DNA of 64,000 bases from positions 81,809 through 145,808 of the forward strand of contig NZ_JBCMNM010000048.1 of the NCBI RefSeq assembly GCF_050459865.1. Reading direction: 5' to 3'. This document shows, piece after piece, positions 7,263-15,381 of this stretch. Position 1 is the first letter of the stretch, and each line of letters starts with the position of its first letter. This DNA comes from Rummeliibacillus pycnus_B (GTDB taxonomy: Bacteria; Bacillota; Bacilli; Bacillales_A; Planococcaceae). Below the pieces are notes generated by a model that saw only the letters and a program-made list of their open reading frames with translations, ran no database searches and was not told where the DNA came from. The translations under genes were made by a program, and so were the position numbers.

Positions 7263-8765
7263 ATGAGTGTTCTGCAAAAAATTCATGAAATGTCTTTGTT
7301 ATATCCTGAACGCATCGCCTATCAAGTAGATGAAGAAACATTAACTTATGGCGAGTTGTGGAAACAATCTGATCTTGTTGCAGCATTTTTGATCCAAAAT
7401 AAAATAGCTGCTCAAGCACCAATTGCCGTTTATGGGCATATGTCACCACAACAAATTATCGCTTTTTTAGGAGTAGTAAAGGCAGGGCATCCTTACATTC
7501 CGTTGGATACATCTATTCCTGATGAGCGTATTCAACATATATTGTCTGCATCGAATGCAGCAATGCTACTAAATACAGAAAAGATTAATATTAAACGATC
7601 TCTACCAACTTATGAAGTGAATTCTGTACTGGAATTGTCTGATTTAAGTTCAAAAACAATATCTCAGAGTAATTGGGTTGAGGGTGAAGAGATCTTCTAT
7701 ATTATCTATACTTCTGGAAGTACAGGGAATCCAAAAGGTGTGCAAATTACAGCGAATAACTTAGAAGAATTTGTTATGTGGCTTGAGGATCATGCTCAAT
7801 TGCAAGATGGTGTATATCTAAATCAAGCACCATATTCTTTTGATTTATCCGTAATGGATCTCTATCCTGCGTTGACAAAAGGACGTTCATTATATGCATT
7901 AACAAAAACGGAAATTGAACAACCAGCAATGCTTTTTGAATCATTACAACGGTCGAACGTAAATGTTTGGACTTCAACACCGTCATTTGTGAAAATTTGC
8001 ATGATGAACCCACTTTGGAATGAAGAAATGATGCCTTCAATCAACAAGTTTTTATTTTGTGGAGAAGTATTGCCGCATGAATTAGCAAGTCGTTTGCAAG
8101 AGCGATTTCCACAAGCGCAAATTATCAATTTATATGGCCCAACAGAAACAACTGTTGCGGTAACAGCAGTTGAAGTAACTAAAAGTCTTCTTGAAGTCTT
8201 TAATGTTTTGCCCATTGCAAAGGCTGATTCCGATCGATTGATATTACTTGATGAAGCTGGAGATATCGTGAGCGAAGGAGAGAAGGGGCAACTTGTTATT
8301 ACTGGTCCAACAGTAAGTAAAGGGTATCTCGGTGCACCTGAGCAAACTGATAAAGTATTTAAACTTTGGCGCGATGAAGATGTGTATTATACAGGTGATG
8401 TTGGTTATTACCAAAATGGCTACATCTTCTATTCAGGTCGTTCTGATTTCCAAGTGAAGCTTCATGGCTATCGCCTAGAAATTGAAGAAATTGAGAAAAA
8501 GATTGGATCATTAAATGAAGTAAGTGGTTGTATCGTACAGCCAGTGAAAGTACAAGAAGAAGTAGTGTCTTTAACTGCATTCGTTGTACTAACCCAAAAG
8601 ACAGATGAAAAACCATTCCAAAAAACAAAACGATTAAAAAGCGCATTATCTGAAGTTGTCCCAAGTTATATGGTGCCAAAGAAGTTTATATATGTGGATC
8701 AACTTCCTTTGAATGCAAATGGTAAAGTGGACCGTAAAAGATTGGCGGTAGAAGTAACGATATGA
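7263..8765 (+). CDS. dltA: D-alanine--D-alanyl carrier protein ligase
   Basis: A 500-aa adenylating enzyme that activates D-alanine with ATP and loads it on the phosphopantetheine arm of DltC in the cytoplasm. ANL-superfamily motifs are visible: YIIYTSGSTGNPKGV (about 146-160), NLYGPTETT, YYTGDVGYY and the C-terminal catalytic lysine in LNANGKVDRKRL. Length is typical for DltA (about 503 aa). Its TGA stop overlaps the ATG of dltB (ATGA), giving translational coupling. Confidence 0.97.
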   Translation: MSVLQKIHEMSLLYPERIAYQVDEETLTYGELWKQSDLVAAFLIQNKIAAQAPIAVYGHMSPQQIIAFLGVVKAGHPYIPLDTSIPDERIQHILSASNAAMLLNTEKINIKRSLPTYEVNSVLELSDLSSKTISQSNWVEGEEIFYIIYTSGSTGNPKGVQITANNLEEFVMWLEDHAQLQDGVYLNQAPYSFDLSVMDLYPALTKGRSLYALTKTEIEQPAMLFESLQRSNVNVWTSTPSFVKICMMNPLWNEEMMPSINKFLFCGEVLPHELASRLQERFPQAQIINLYGPTETTVAVTAVEVTKSLLEVFNVLPIAKADSDRLILLDEAGDIVSEGEKGQLVITGPTVSKGYLGAPEQTDKVFKLWRDEDVYYTGDVGYYQNGYIFYSGRSDFQVKLHGYRLEIEEIEKKIGSLNEVSGCIVQPVKVQEEVVSLTAFVVLTQKTDEKPFQKTKRLKSALSEVVPSYMVPKKFIYVDQLPLNANGKVDRKRLAVEVTI

Positions 8766-9925
8766 TACCTTATGGTGATTTTACATTCTTCTTTATCATC
8801 GGTATTTTATTGATACCTACAATCATATTAGGACTTAAAGGAAAGTCATCGAAAAAGTATAACATGTTTATTTCAGTTATCATCTTGGCGATTATTTTTA
8901 GTTCATCAGTTAAGAGTATAGTTTCGTTGGTACTATTTACGATTTTCCAAGTGCTATTAATTAAAGGATATCAAGCGTATCGATCAAAGAATAATAATGG
9001 TACCGTTTTTGTAATTGCTGTTTTACTAGCAATTCTACCGCTTGTAATGGTGAAGATACTGCCTTTTTTAGGGCTTAACAATGTCTTTGGTTTTTTAGGT
9101 GTTTCTTATATTACGTTTAAAGCTGTACAAATGATTATGGAAACACGTGATGGCATGATCAAAAAGCCGATTTCTATCGTGGAACTTATCTATTTCCTTT
9201 TGTTTTTCCCATCGATTTCATCAGGCCCAATCGACCGATGGAGACGATTTGAAAAGGATATGAACCATGTCCCAGATCGTGAAGAATATCGTGAGTTATT
9301 ATTTAATGGTATTAATAAAATTTTCCAAGGATTCTTATATAAATTTATCATTGCATTCTTACTCTACAATAAAGTTTTATTGTATTTGCCAAATCATACT
9401 TACAATTATTTAACACCTTTTGAAGGACATCTTGCCTATATGTATATTTACAGTCTATATCTATTCTTTGATTTTGCAGGATATAGCGCATTTGCAATTG
9501 GTGTAAGTAAAATTATGGGTATTAAAACTCCTGAAAACTTTAATTTACCATTCTTAAGTAAGAATATTAAAGATTTCTGGAATCGTTGGCATATGAGTTT
9601 ATCATTTTGGTTCAGAGATTATGTCTATATGCGTTTTGTTTTTTGGATGACGAAGAAAAAATGGCTAAAGAATCGTTATACAGTATCTTATATAGGCTAT
9701 TTCTTATTATTCCTTCTTATGGGCGTATGGCATGGATTAGAATGGCACTTTATCGTGTATGGTTTGTATCATGCAATTCTTATTGTGTGCTTTGATAAGT
9801 TTGAAAGATGGAACAAAGTGCATAAGTTCTGGCCTAAAAATAAATGGACCAATGCTATTTCAATTGTGATTACATTCCATTTTGTATGTTTTGGTTTTTA
9901 TATTTTTTCAGGCAATTTATTTTAA
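8762..9925 (+). CDS. dltB: DltB, MBOAT D-alanyl transfer membrane protein
   Basis: A 387-aa polytopic membrane O-acyltransferase with roughly ten to eleven hydrophobic segments. The MBOAT signature is present: FWNRWHMSLSFWFRDYVYMR and the catalytic histidine in GVWHGLEWHF. It takes D-alanine from DltC at the inner face of the membrane for transfer outward. It overlaps dltA by 4 nt and is followed after 20 nt by dltC. Confidence 0.97.
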   Translation: MIPYGDFTFFFIIGILLIPTIILGLKGKSSKKYNMFISVIILAIIFSSSVKSIVSLVLFTIFQVLLIKGYQAYRSKNNNGTVFVIAVLLAILPLVMVKILPFLGLNNVFGFLGVSYITFKAVQMIMETRDGMIKKPISIVELIYFLLFFPSISSGPIDRWRRFEKDMNHVPDREEYRELLFNGINKIFQGFLYKFIIAFLLYNKVLLYLPNHTYNYLTPFEGHLAYMYIYSLYLFFDFAGYSAFAIGVSKIMGIKTPENFNLPFLSKNIKDFWNRWHMSLSFWFRDYVYMRFVFWMTKKKWLKNRYTVSYIGYFLLFLLMGVWHGLEWHFIVYGLYHAILIVCFDKFERWNKVHKFWPKNKWTNAISIVITFHFVCFGFYIFSGNLF

Positions 9926-9945
9926 TTAAAAAGGGGTTTATTTAA

Positions 9946-10179
9946 ATGGAAAAACAACAAGTATTTGAAGTATTAGCTGCTGTATGTGAAGATGATGTTA
10001 TTTTAGAAAATCCAGATATTGAACTTTTTGAAGAGGGTTTACTCGATTCATTTGGTACAATTACATTACTAGTTGAAATCGAAGAAAAACTAGGTATTAA
10101 TGTACCGATTACAGAGTTCACTCGTGAAGAGTGGAATACACCTAATCATATTGCGGAGAAATTAGCTGAGTTAGCATGA
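9946..10179 (+). CDS. dltC: D-alanyl carrier protein
   Basis: A 77-aa acyl-carrier protein. The phosphopantetheine attachment serine is Ser35 in GLLDSFGTITL. It shuttles D-alanine from DltA to DltB. AAGGGG precedes the ATG and the stop overlaps the dltD start (ATGA). Confidence 0.97.
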   Translation: MEKQQVFEVLAAVCEDDVILENPDIELFEEGLLDSFGTITLLVEIEEKLGINVPITEFTREEWNTPNHIAEKLAELA

Positions 10180-11351
10180 AAAAGATAACATTCCTTCCTC
10201 TAGTGATTGCAATCATTATATTTTTGGCTTTTATATTTTTCCCTAATCGCTGGTTGAAGAGTTGGATAACAGATCAAAGGGTAGAAGAGGCAAAGATTGA
10301 AATGAATCCTCTTATGTTCCAAGGGGCGTATTTGCAAAGTCAAATGCTAAAAGATAAAAATGCTCTTCCGATTTACGGATCATCTGAACTGGAACATTTT
10401 GATCCTTTCTATCCTTATAATTACACAAAAGCAGCAGGTACACCCTATTCTACTTTTATGGTAGGACGTGGAGGAAGCCAAAGTATTACACATTTCTTAA
10501 ATTTTGCTGAGCAAGAGAAAAACTTGAAAGGGAAAAAAATCGTTTTTATCATATCCCCTCAATGGTTTACAGCTCAGGGAATGGATGATTTCCATTTTTC
10601 TCCCAACTATTCAATGCTTCATGCGTATGACTTGGCATTCAATCATGAAATGAATCCTAAGTTAAAGGAAAAAGCGATGCGACGTTTATTACAATTTGAT
10701 ACCGTTAAGAGAGATCATCTCTTAGTATCAATGTATAAATATGAATTAGCAAAAGATAAAATGCCAATATTAGGACGAGCAACAATGGCAATTGGTTATA
10801 TGAATCGAGCACTTCTTGAGAAGAAGGACTTATATTATTCATTGATCAATGAAAAGGATAAAAATCTACATGCGAAACCATCTCTTATAAAAGATCAAAC
10901 ATTTGAACAACAAATAGCTAATGCAGATGCATATGGGAAAAAACGTATTACAAACAATGATTTAAATGTAAATGATAAATACTATAATCGTAATATTGCA
11001 CCAAAATATAAGCAGTTAAAAAACTTCAGAAAAGATGTTGATTATTCTAAATCACCTGAATATGAAGATTTTCAACTTGTGATTGATGTGTTAAAAGATG
11101 CAGGTGCGAAACCGATATTCGTTTCAATTCCAATGAATGGAAAGTGGTATGATTATGCTGGCTATCCAAAAGAAAAACGCCAAGCTTACTATCAAAAAAT
11201 AAGAACGATCATAAAAGACTCTAACTATCCTTTAATCGATTACTCATCTCATGAGTATGACCCTCATTTCATTACTGATACAATTCATATTGGATGGAAA
11301 GGATGGGTATATCTAGATCGAGATATGGATCGTTATTGGAAAACTAAATAA
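10176..11351 (+). CDS. dltD: DltD, D-alanine transfer protein
   Basis: A 391-aa protein with one N-terminal membrane anchor (about residues 4-22) and a large extracytoplasmic SGNH-like domain. Visible are the serine block IYGSSELEHFDPFYPYN, GRGGSQSITHFLNF and the C-terminal DTIHIGWKGW with the catalytic Asp/His pair. It completes D-alanine transfer to lipoteichoic acid. Last gene of the operon, with a strong terminator behind it. Confidence 0.96.
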   Translation: MKKITFLPLVIAIIIFLAFIFFPNRWLKSWITDQRVEEAKIEMNPLMFQGAYLQSQMLKDKNALPIYGSSELEHFDPFYPYNYTKAAGTPYSTFMVGRGGSQSITHFLNFAEQEKNLKGKKIVFIISPQWFTAQGMDDFHFSPNYSMLHAYDLAFNHEMNPKLKEKAMRRLLQFDTVKRDHLLVSMYKYELAKDKMPILGRATMAIGYMNRALLEKKDLYYSLINEKDKNLHAKPSLIKDQTFEQQIANADAYGKKRITNNDLNVNDKYYNRNIAPKYKQLKNFRKDVDYSKSPEYEDFQLVIDVLKDAGAKPIFVSIPMNGKWYDYAGYPKEKRQAYYQKIRTIIKDSNYPLIDYSSHEYDPHFITDTIHIGWKGWVYLDRDMDRYWKTK

Positions 11352-11360
11352 ATGATTGAA

Positions 11361-11407
11361 GAGCTGTCTTAAAAGTGATTTCCAACACTTATAAGACAGC
11401 TTTTTTT
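11361..11407 (+). terminator. Terminator of the dlt operon
   Basis: A stem of about 15 bp (AGCTGTCTTAAAAGTG with CACTTATAAGACAGCT) followed by six T residues. The stem closely resembles the hairpin at 14034-14075, suggesting a mobile or repeated origin. Confidence 0.85.
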
Positions 11408-11491
11408 AACTTCTAAGGTAGTTCGTATAGCTCAAGTATCTCCTCTTTATGATTTTTTTGGAAAACATTTGTCCAAAATGTGAATAAAATG

Positions 11492-11538
11492 TTGACAAAT
11501 TGTGTCTGAAAGCGTTATTATTATGACATAAAGTTGTC
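11492..11538 (+). promoter_or_regulatory. Promoter and possible operator of a small membrane-protein gene
   Basis: TTGACA at 11492-11497, then an 18-nt spacer and TATTAT. Directly downstream lies the inverted repeat TGACA-N6-TGTCA (around 11523-11538), positioned where a repressor would block the start. No known regulator is assigned to it. Confidence 0.5.
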
Positions 11539-11572
11539 ACATTTATTTGTATATAAAAGAGGGGGATGCAAA

Positions 11573-11758
11573 ATGAATTATACTGATATTATTTTAATTG
11601 CTGTAGCATGTATGAGCATTCCATTGGTTTGTGCAATTTTCTTCGATGCATTTTACGCAGAGAAAAAAAGCAAAACCTTTTCATTGAAACGAGTTTCTTG
11701 TTGGTATGCTTTGTTTTTCGCTTTATCTTTTGTTCCATCCTTAATGTTTATCTCTTAA
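11573..11758 (+). CDS. Small membrane protein of unknown function (61 aa)
   Basis: A 61-aa protein with two hydrophobic helices (about residues 6-24 and 43-60) joined by a charged loop AEKKSKTFSLKR. I chose the ATG at 11573 because GGGGG lies 7 nt upstream; an upstream in-frame start lacks such a site. It has its own promoter and a strong terminator. I do not recognise the family. Confidence 0.7.
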   Translation: MNYTDIILIAVACMSIPLVCAIFFDAFYAEKKSKTFSLKRVSCWYALFFALSFVPSLMFIS

Positions 11759-11780
11759 TAATATATTTAAGTAAAAAAAA

Positions 11781-11812
11781 AGAACCTTCTTTCTTAGAAG
11801 GTTCTTTTTTTA
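11781..11812 (+). terminator. Terminator after the 61-aa membrane protein gene
   Basis: A 10-bp perfect stem AGAACCTTCT/AGAAGGTTCT with a 5-nt loop and a long T-run; A-rich on the left as well. Confidence 0.9.
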
Positions 11813-12071
11813 TTGATTTTATTAAAAAACTGATACAAAAACAGTATATATATCATGGCGGATATGAATGGAAATGGGATTTTCTACTTATTTCACTATA
11901 TCAATAGTGCAAAATATTTACAAAAATATGTATATTAAAATCAAAAAAATTACATTATAATAGTCTTAAAATAATGAATTTAGTTTTTAAGTTAAAAGAA
12001 TTATCTAGTGGGAAAACTTTATTGTTTGCTGAAAGAATCTATTATAAGTTTAAGAAAAAAGGAGAGACGCT

Positions 12072-13817
12072 ATGTTTTCAAAAACGAAAAATCATTATCA
12101 ATATTTTTCTGAAATTTCAGGTTCTGATATTAATGCTAACGAACGATTTCAAGTTAAATTAGATTTTCTAGGTTTATCTTCTATTAGAAGAGCTTCAGTT
12201 CAAGAATTAAAAGTATTGTATGATGCACATCATAATGAAATACTGGATGGATTTTATAGTTATTTAATATCTTTTCCAGGCTTCAGAGAAATAATTGAAA
12301 AACATTCATCTGTTGAGAAATTAAAAATTACATTTGATAAACATTTCAGAAGTTTATTCGAAGATCAATTAGATTTGCAATATATCTTTAATCGAAGAAA
12401 AATTGCCTATACACATGCAAAGATAGGTGTATTACCTGACTGGATGATTTCAGCCTATACATTAATTAACCAAATAATTATTCCATTAATCATTGAGAAT
12501 TATGGCCGTAATCGTAAAAAAATGATGGATGTGCTATTAGCCTATGAAACACTTGTGAGTATAGATCAACAACTTATAGTAGAGACATATATTGAAATTC
12601 AAGCTGGTTCAATTGTTAATGGATTAGGTGAAATAATTGCTTTTAATACTCAACTTGATCAAATCAAAAATTTAATTCAGTTTCAGGAAATGCAAAAGCG
12701 AGATGTTATTTCGGCAAATAGTTTGATGGAGCAATTAGATGCTAGTATTGAGGAAGTTTCTGCATCAATTGTAGATGTTTCAAATGATACACAAAGTTCA
12801 TTAGAAGAGTTGAGTAAGGGAATTCAGTCCCTTAGAAATGTAAATGAATTAATGAGAACGACTGATCAAGGACAAGAAAGTATCAAAGAAAATGTTAGAG
12901 AATTAGAGAACAGAGTGAATAACGTTACAAACTTGATGGAATTTATCAAGGGGATTGCAGAACAGACAAACTTATTGGCATTAAATGCATCGATTGAAGC
13001 AGCTCGTGCTGGAGAAGCAGGCAAGGGGTTTGCTGTTGTGGCAGAAGAAGTTAGAAAATTGGCAGATAATACAAAATCTTCTGTGCAATCTATTTATGGA
13101 GACATACAAAAGCTTCTAGAAATTACAAAGAACATTAGTACACTAACAAAACAATCTGCCGATGACTTACATATGGGTGTAAACGAAACATCCAATATTA
13201 CAACCGCATTATCTACATTAAATGATACATTACAACACCAAGGGGCTAGTATTGAGGAAATTGCTACTGCTACTCAACAACAAGCAGCATCGGCTAACGA
13301 TATCACTATGAAAAATCGTAATATAGCAGAAAACGCGATAAAGAGTAAAGAAATCTCAAATGAAACGGGTGAAGCGATTTACTCTTTAAGTAAAATGATT
13401 GATAATTATCGAACAAAAACGATATCTAAAAACTTCATCATTAGTCAGGAAGATATTATTTCACTCACTATTACTGATCATTTATTATGGCGTTGGAAAA
13501 TTTATAATTTACTGTTGGGTTTCGAACATTTAACAGTCGATAACGTAAAGTCACATAAAGAATCGCGTCTTGGAGAATGGTATTATGGACAAGGTAAAGA
13601 ATTATTAGGCAATGAACCGGTATTTATAGAAATAGAGGAACCACACACACGTGTCCATGAAGTAGCACGGAAAGCAGTAGAGGCTTATAATAATGGCAAC
13701 AGCGAATTAGCTGAGGAATATCTAGTACAAGTAGAAAAATGTTCAAACATTGTGATTGATAAACTCACTAAATTACGAGAAATTATCATTACAAGTAAAC
13801 AACTTTATCAACATTAA
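12072..13817 (+). CDS. hemAT: HemAT-type globin-coupled chemoreceptor with C-terminal CZB domain
   Basis: A 581-aa cytoplasmic receptor without membrane helices. Residues about 25-180 form a sensor globin with the proximal haem histidine at about His115 in YTHAKIGVLPDWMISAY. Residues about 210-440 form the methyl-accepting signalling coiled coil with the hairpin tip AEQTNLLALNASIEAARAGE near 296-315. Residues about 462-575 are a CZB domain: His470 (DHLLW), RLGEWYYGQG, His525 and His529 (PHTRVH). The usual zinc cysteine before RLG is Ser498. B. subtilis HemAT is about 430 aa and ends after the signalling domain. The start is set by AAGGAGAG 7-8 nt upstream. It likely steers aerotaxis. Confidence 0.9.
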   Translation: MFSKTKNHYQYFSEISGSDINANERFQVKLDFLGLSSIRRASVQELKVLYDAHHNEILDGFYSYLISFPGFREIIEKHSSVEKLKITFDKHFRSLFEDQLDLQYIFNRRKIAYTHAKIGVLPDWMISAYTLINQIIIPLIIENYGRNRKKMMDVLLAYETLVSIDQQLIVETYIEIQAGSIVNGLGEIIAFNTQLDQIKNLIQFQEMQKRDVISANSLMEQLDASIEEVSASIVDVSNDTQSSLEELSKGIQSLRNVNELMRTTDQGQESIKENVRELENRVNNVTNLMEFIKGIAEQTNLLALNASIEAARAGEAGKGFAVVAEEVRKLADNTKSSVQSIYGDIQKLLEITKNISTLTKQSADDLHMGVNETSNITTALSTLNDTLQHQGASIEEIATATQQQAASANDITMKNRNIAENAIKSKEISNETGEAIYSLSKMIDNYRTKTISKNFIISQEDIISLTITDHLLWRWKIYNLLLGFEHLTVDNVKSHKESRLGEWYYGQGKELLGNEPVFIEIEEPHTRVHEVARKAVEAYNNGNSELAEEYLVQVEKCSNIVIDKLTKLREIIITSKQLYQH

Positions 13818-14422
13818 AGTATAAGAATGTGATAATTTTCCTGCAACAAATCTACCGAAGCGATGCATGAGTAATCTTTTTCTACGACGATGATCGTCGA
13901 TTCGCCTGCGAAAAGCGAAAATAATCTTCTTCAAGTAATAGTCCATTTGTAATAAAAAAGTTATCAATGCAATAGTTTTTCAGGCAACACGAGTATGCGA
14001 ATAAATAATAGAAATCTTTTCAATTGATAAAAAGGCTGTCCTAAAAGTGAGCTATTCATGCACTTTAGGACAGCCTATTACTTTTGAAAAGCTTGTACAG
14101 CCTATACTATTTTAGCTGTTCTGAGAACTAAGATAAAAGCTTACATGAATATGCATCATTATAATAGAAGATATTCAAATTTTCTTCCAAGATTATTCCA
14201 AGTAAAATTTTAAATGTCCTATAGTAAAATCGTTTTAAAACCCATACTTTTTTGATATTCTTTTTTGCGAAAAGGTAAAATAGTCTTTGTACGAAATCAT
14301 AAGGAATATGGTATCGTAGAATATAGAGGAAAAGTATATTAATGAGAAGATTGTTAAAGAAATTTAATGTTTTTTTGCAACTTATTGTTATATAATTTGT
14401 CCTGATATGTAGAAAGAAATGA
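13818..14422. other. 600-bp intergenic region with decayed repeats
   Basis: After hemAT the DNA carries a short palindrome (GACGAT/ATCGTC near 13885-13900) beside GC-rich remnants resembling the arms of the palindromic repeats at 18.4 and 56.2 kb, then the strong hairpin at 14034-14075. The remaining 350 bases are AT-rich. I see no gene in it. Confidence 0.5.
14034..14075. terminator. Strong hairpin related to the dlt terminator
   Basis: A 16-bp stem (GGCTGTCCTAAAAGTG with the near-complement CACTTTAGGACAGCC) closed by a 10-nt loop, with A-run on the left and TATTACTTTT on the right. It could terminate on both strands. The arms share sequence with the hairpins at 11361-11407 and 25258-25305. 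Confidence 0.65.
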
Positions 14423-15028
14423 GTGACGAAGTTGTCTTATATACTTCAATATACACTTGATATGATGATTGTAATGATCATTGCAATTCCATTTGTTGTG
14501 TATATACGCTTTAAATCACGGAAAAAACAAGATATTAGCCTAGAAAATCGTTGGCATGAAGTTGGAATTATAACGTTTTGGGTTTATTTAATTGGTTTAT
14601 TTTATGAAACCATTATTCCCAAAAATGGCGTTAGTCTTCAATATGCAGAAATGCGAATTCATAATCTAGACGCCCATGGTGTTAATCTGCATCTATTTCG
14701 TGTGTTTACAGATGTTTATAATGCCATTCATTATTTAGACTTATGGCAACCGTTTTTCATTAACTTTCTTGGTAACATCGTAATCTTTATGCCAATTGGT
14801 TTTCTACTACCATTACTTTGGCGGAAGATGGAGAAGTTCTTCTTTGTTTTTATTACTGGACTAGGATTGTCATTATTTATCGAGACAATGCAGCTTCCCC
14901 AATATAGAAGTACTGATGTAGATGATTTATGGTTGAATACTTTAGGCGCCATATTAGGATTTCTCATCTACAAACAATTTGCTAAGCGGATACCTAAATT
15001 GAAAGAGAAATTTAAGCCTTTCGTTTAG
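14423..15028 (+). CDS. VanZ-family membrane protein
   Basis: A 201-aa membrane protein with about four to five hydrophobic segments and the VanZ hallmark regions NFLGNIVIFMPIGFLLPLLW and STDVDDLWLNTLGAILGF. VanZ proteins modify sensitivity to glycopeptides or other envelope-active compounds; the biochemical role is unsettled. The exact start is uncertain: GTG at 14423 or TTG at 14432, neither with a strong ribosome binding site. It precedes the wall-related cluster at 15.4-20.8 kb. Confidence 0.82.
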   Translation: MTKLSYILQYTLDMMIVMIIAIPFVVYIRFKSRKKQDISLENRWHEVGIITFWVYLIGLFYETIIPKNGVSLQYAEMRIHNLDAHGVNLHLFRVFTDVYNAIHYLDLWQPFFINFLGNIVIFMPIGFLLPLLWRKMEKFFFVFITGLGLSLFIETMQLPQYRSTDVDDLWLNTLGAILGFLIYKQFAKRIPKLKEKFKPFV

Positions 15029-15083
15029 AACATGAATTTTTGGGGAAAATGTCATAATACAGTAAGGGAAGAAGGGGTACAAC

Positions 15084-15236
15084 ATGAATAACCAGAAGAT
15101 TACAGCTGAAGAACGAAAAAAGAATCATGTGATGAATCATTTAATGGAACTTGGCGTGTTTAAAATAAATGATAAACAACTATATCAAGTACCATTAGAA
15201 GTATTGATGAAAGAATACAAAAAGCATACGAGCTAA
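15084..15236 (+). CDS. FbpA-family small basic protein
   Basis: A 50-aa basic protein resembling the Fur-regulated basic protein A (FbpA) family: RKKNHVMNHLMELGVFKIND followed by KQLYQVPLEVLMKEY. In B. subtilis FbpA works with the small RNA FsrA in iron sparing. AAGGGG lies 7 nt before the ATG. I see no Fur box in front of it, so iron control is not supported by the sequence here. Confidence 0.72.
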   Translation: MNNQKITAEERKKNHVMNHLMELGVFKINDKQLYQVPLEVLMKEYKKHTS

Positions 15237-15237
15237 C

Positions 15238-15265
15238 AGGTTGCTACTATGTGGCAATCTTTTTC
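15238..15265 (+). terminator. Terminator of the FbpA-like gene
   Basis: AGGTTGC/GCAATCT stem (one G-T pair), overlapping the region just behind the stop, followed by TTTT. Confidence 0.65.
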
Positions 15266-15381
15266 GGTATAAGTCAAGTGAAAATAAGAGTATAATCAAA
15301 AGATGTCGAATGTTACATAGTACATTCAAAGACGTGCTAAATTAAATAGATTGAATGGAATAGATAGGAGAATAAAATTAT

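Noticed and set aside
15040..15084. Fur box before the FbpA-like gene
   Set aside because: No sequence near GATAATGATAATCATTATC was found, so iron control is not supported.
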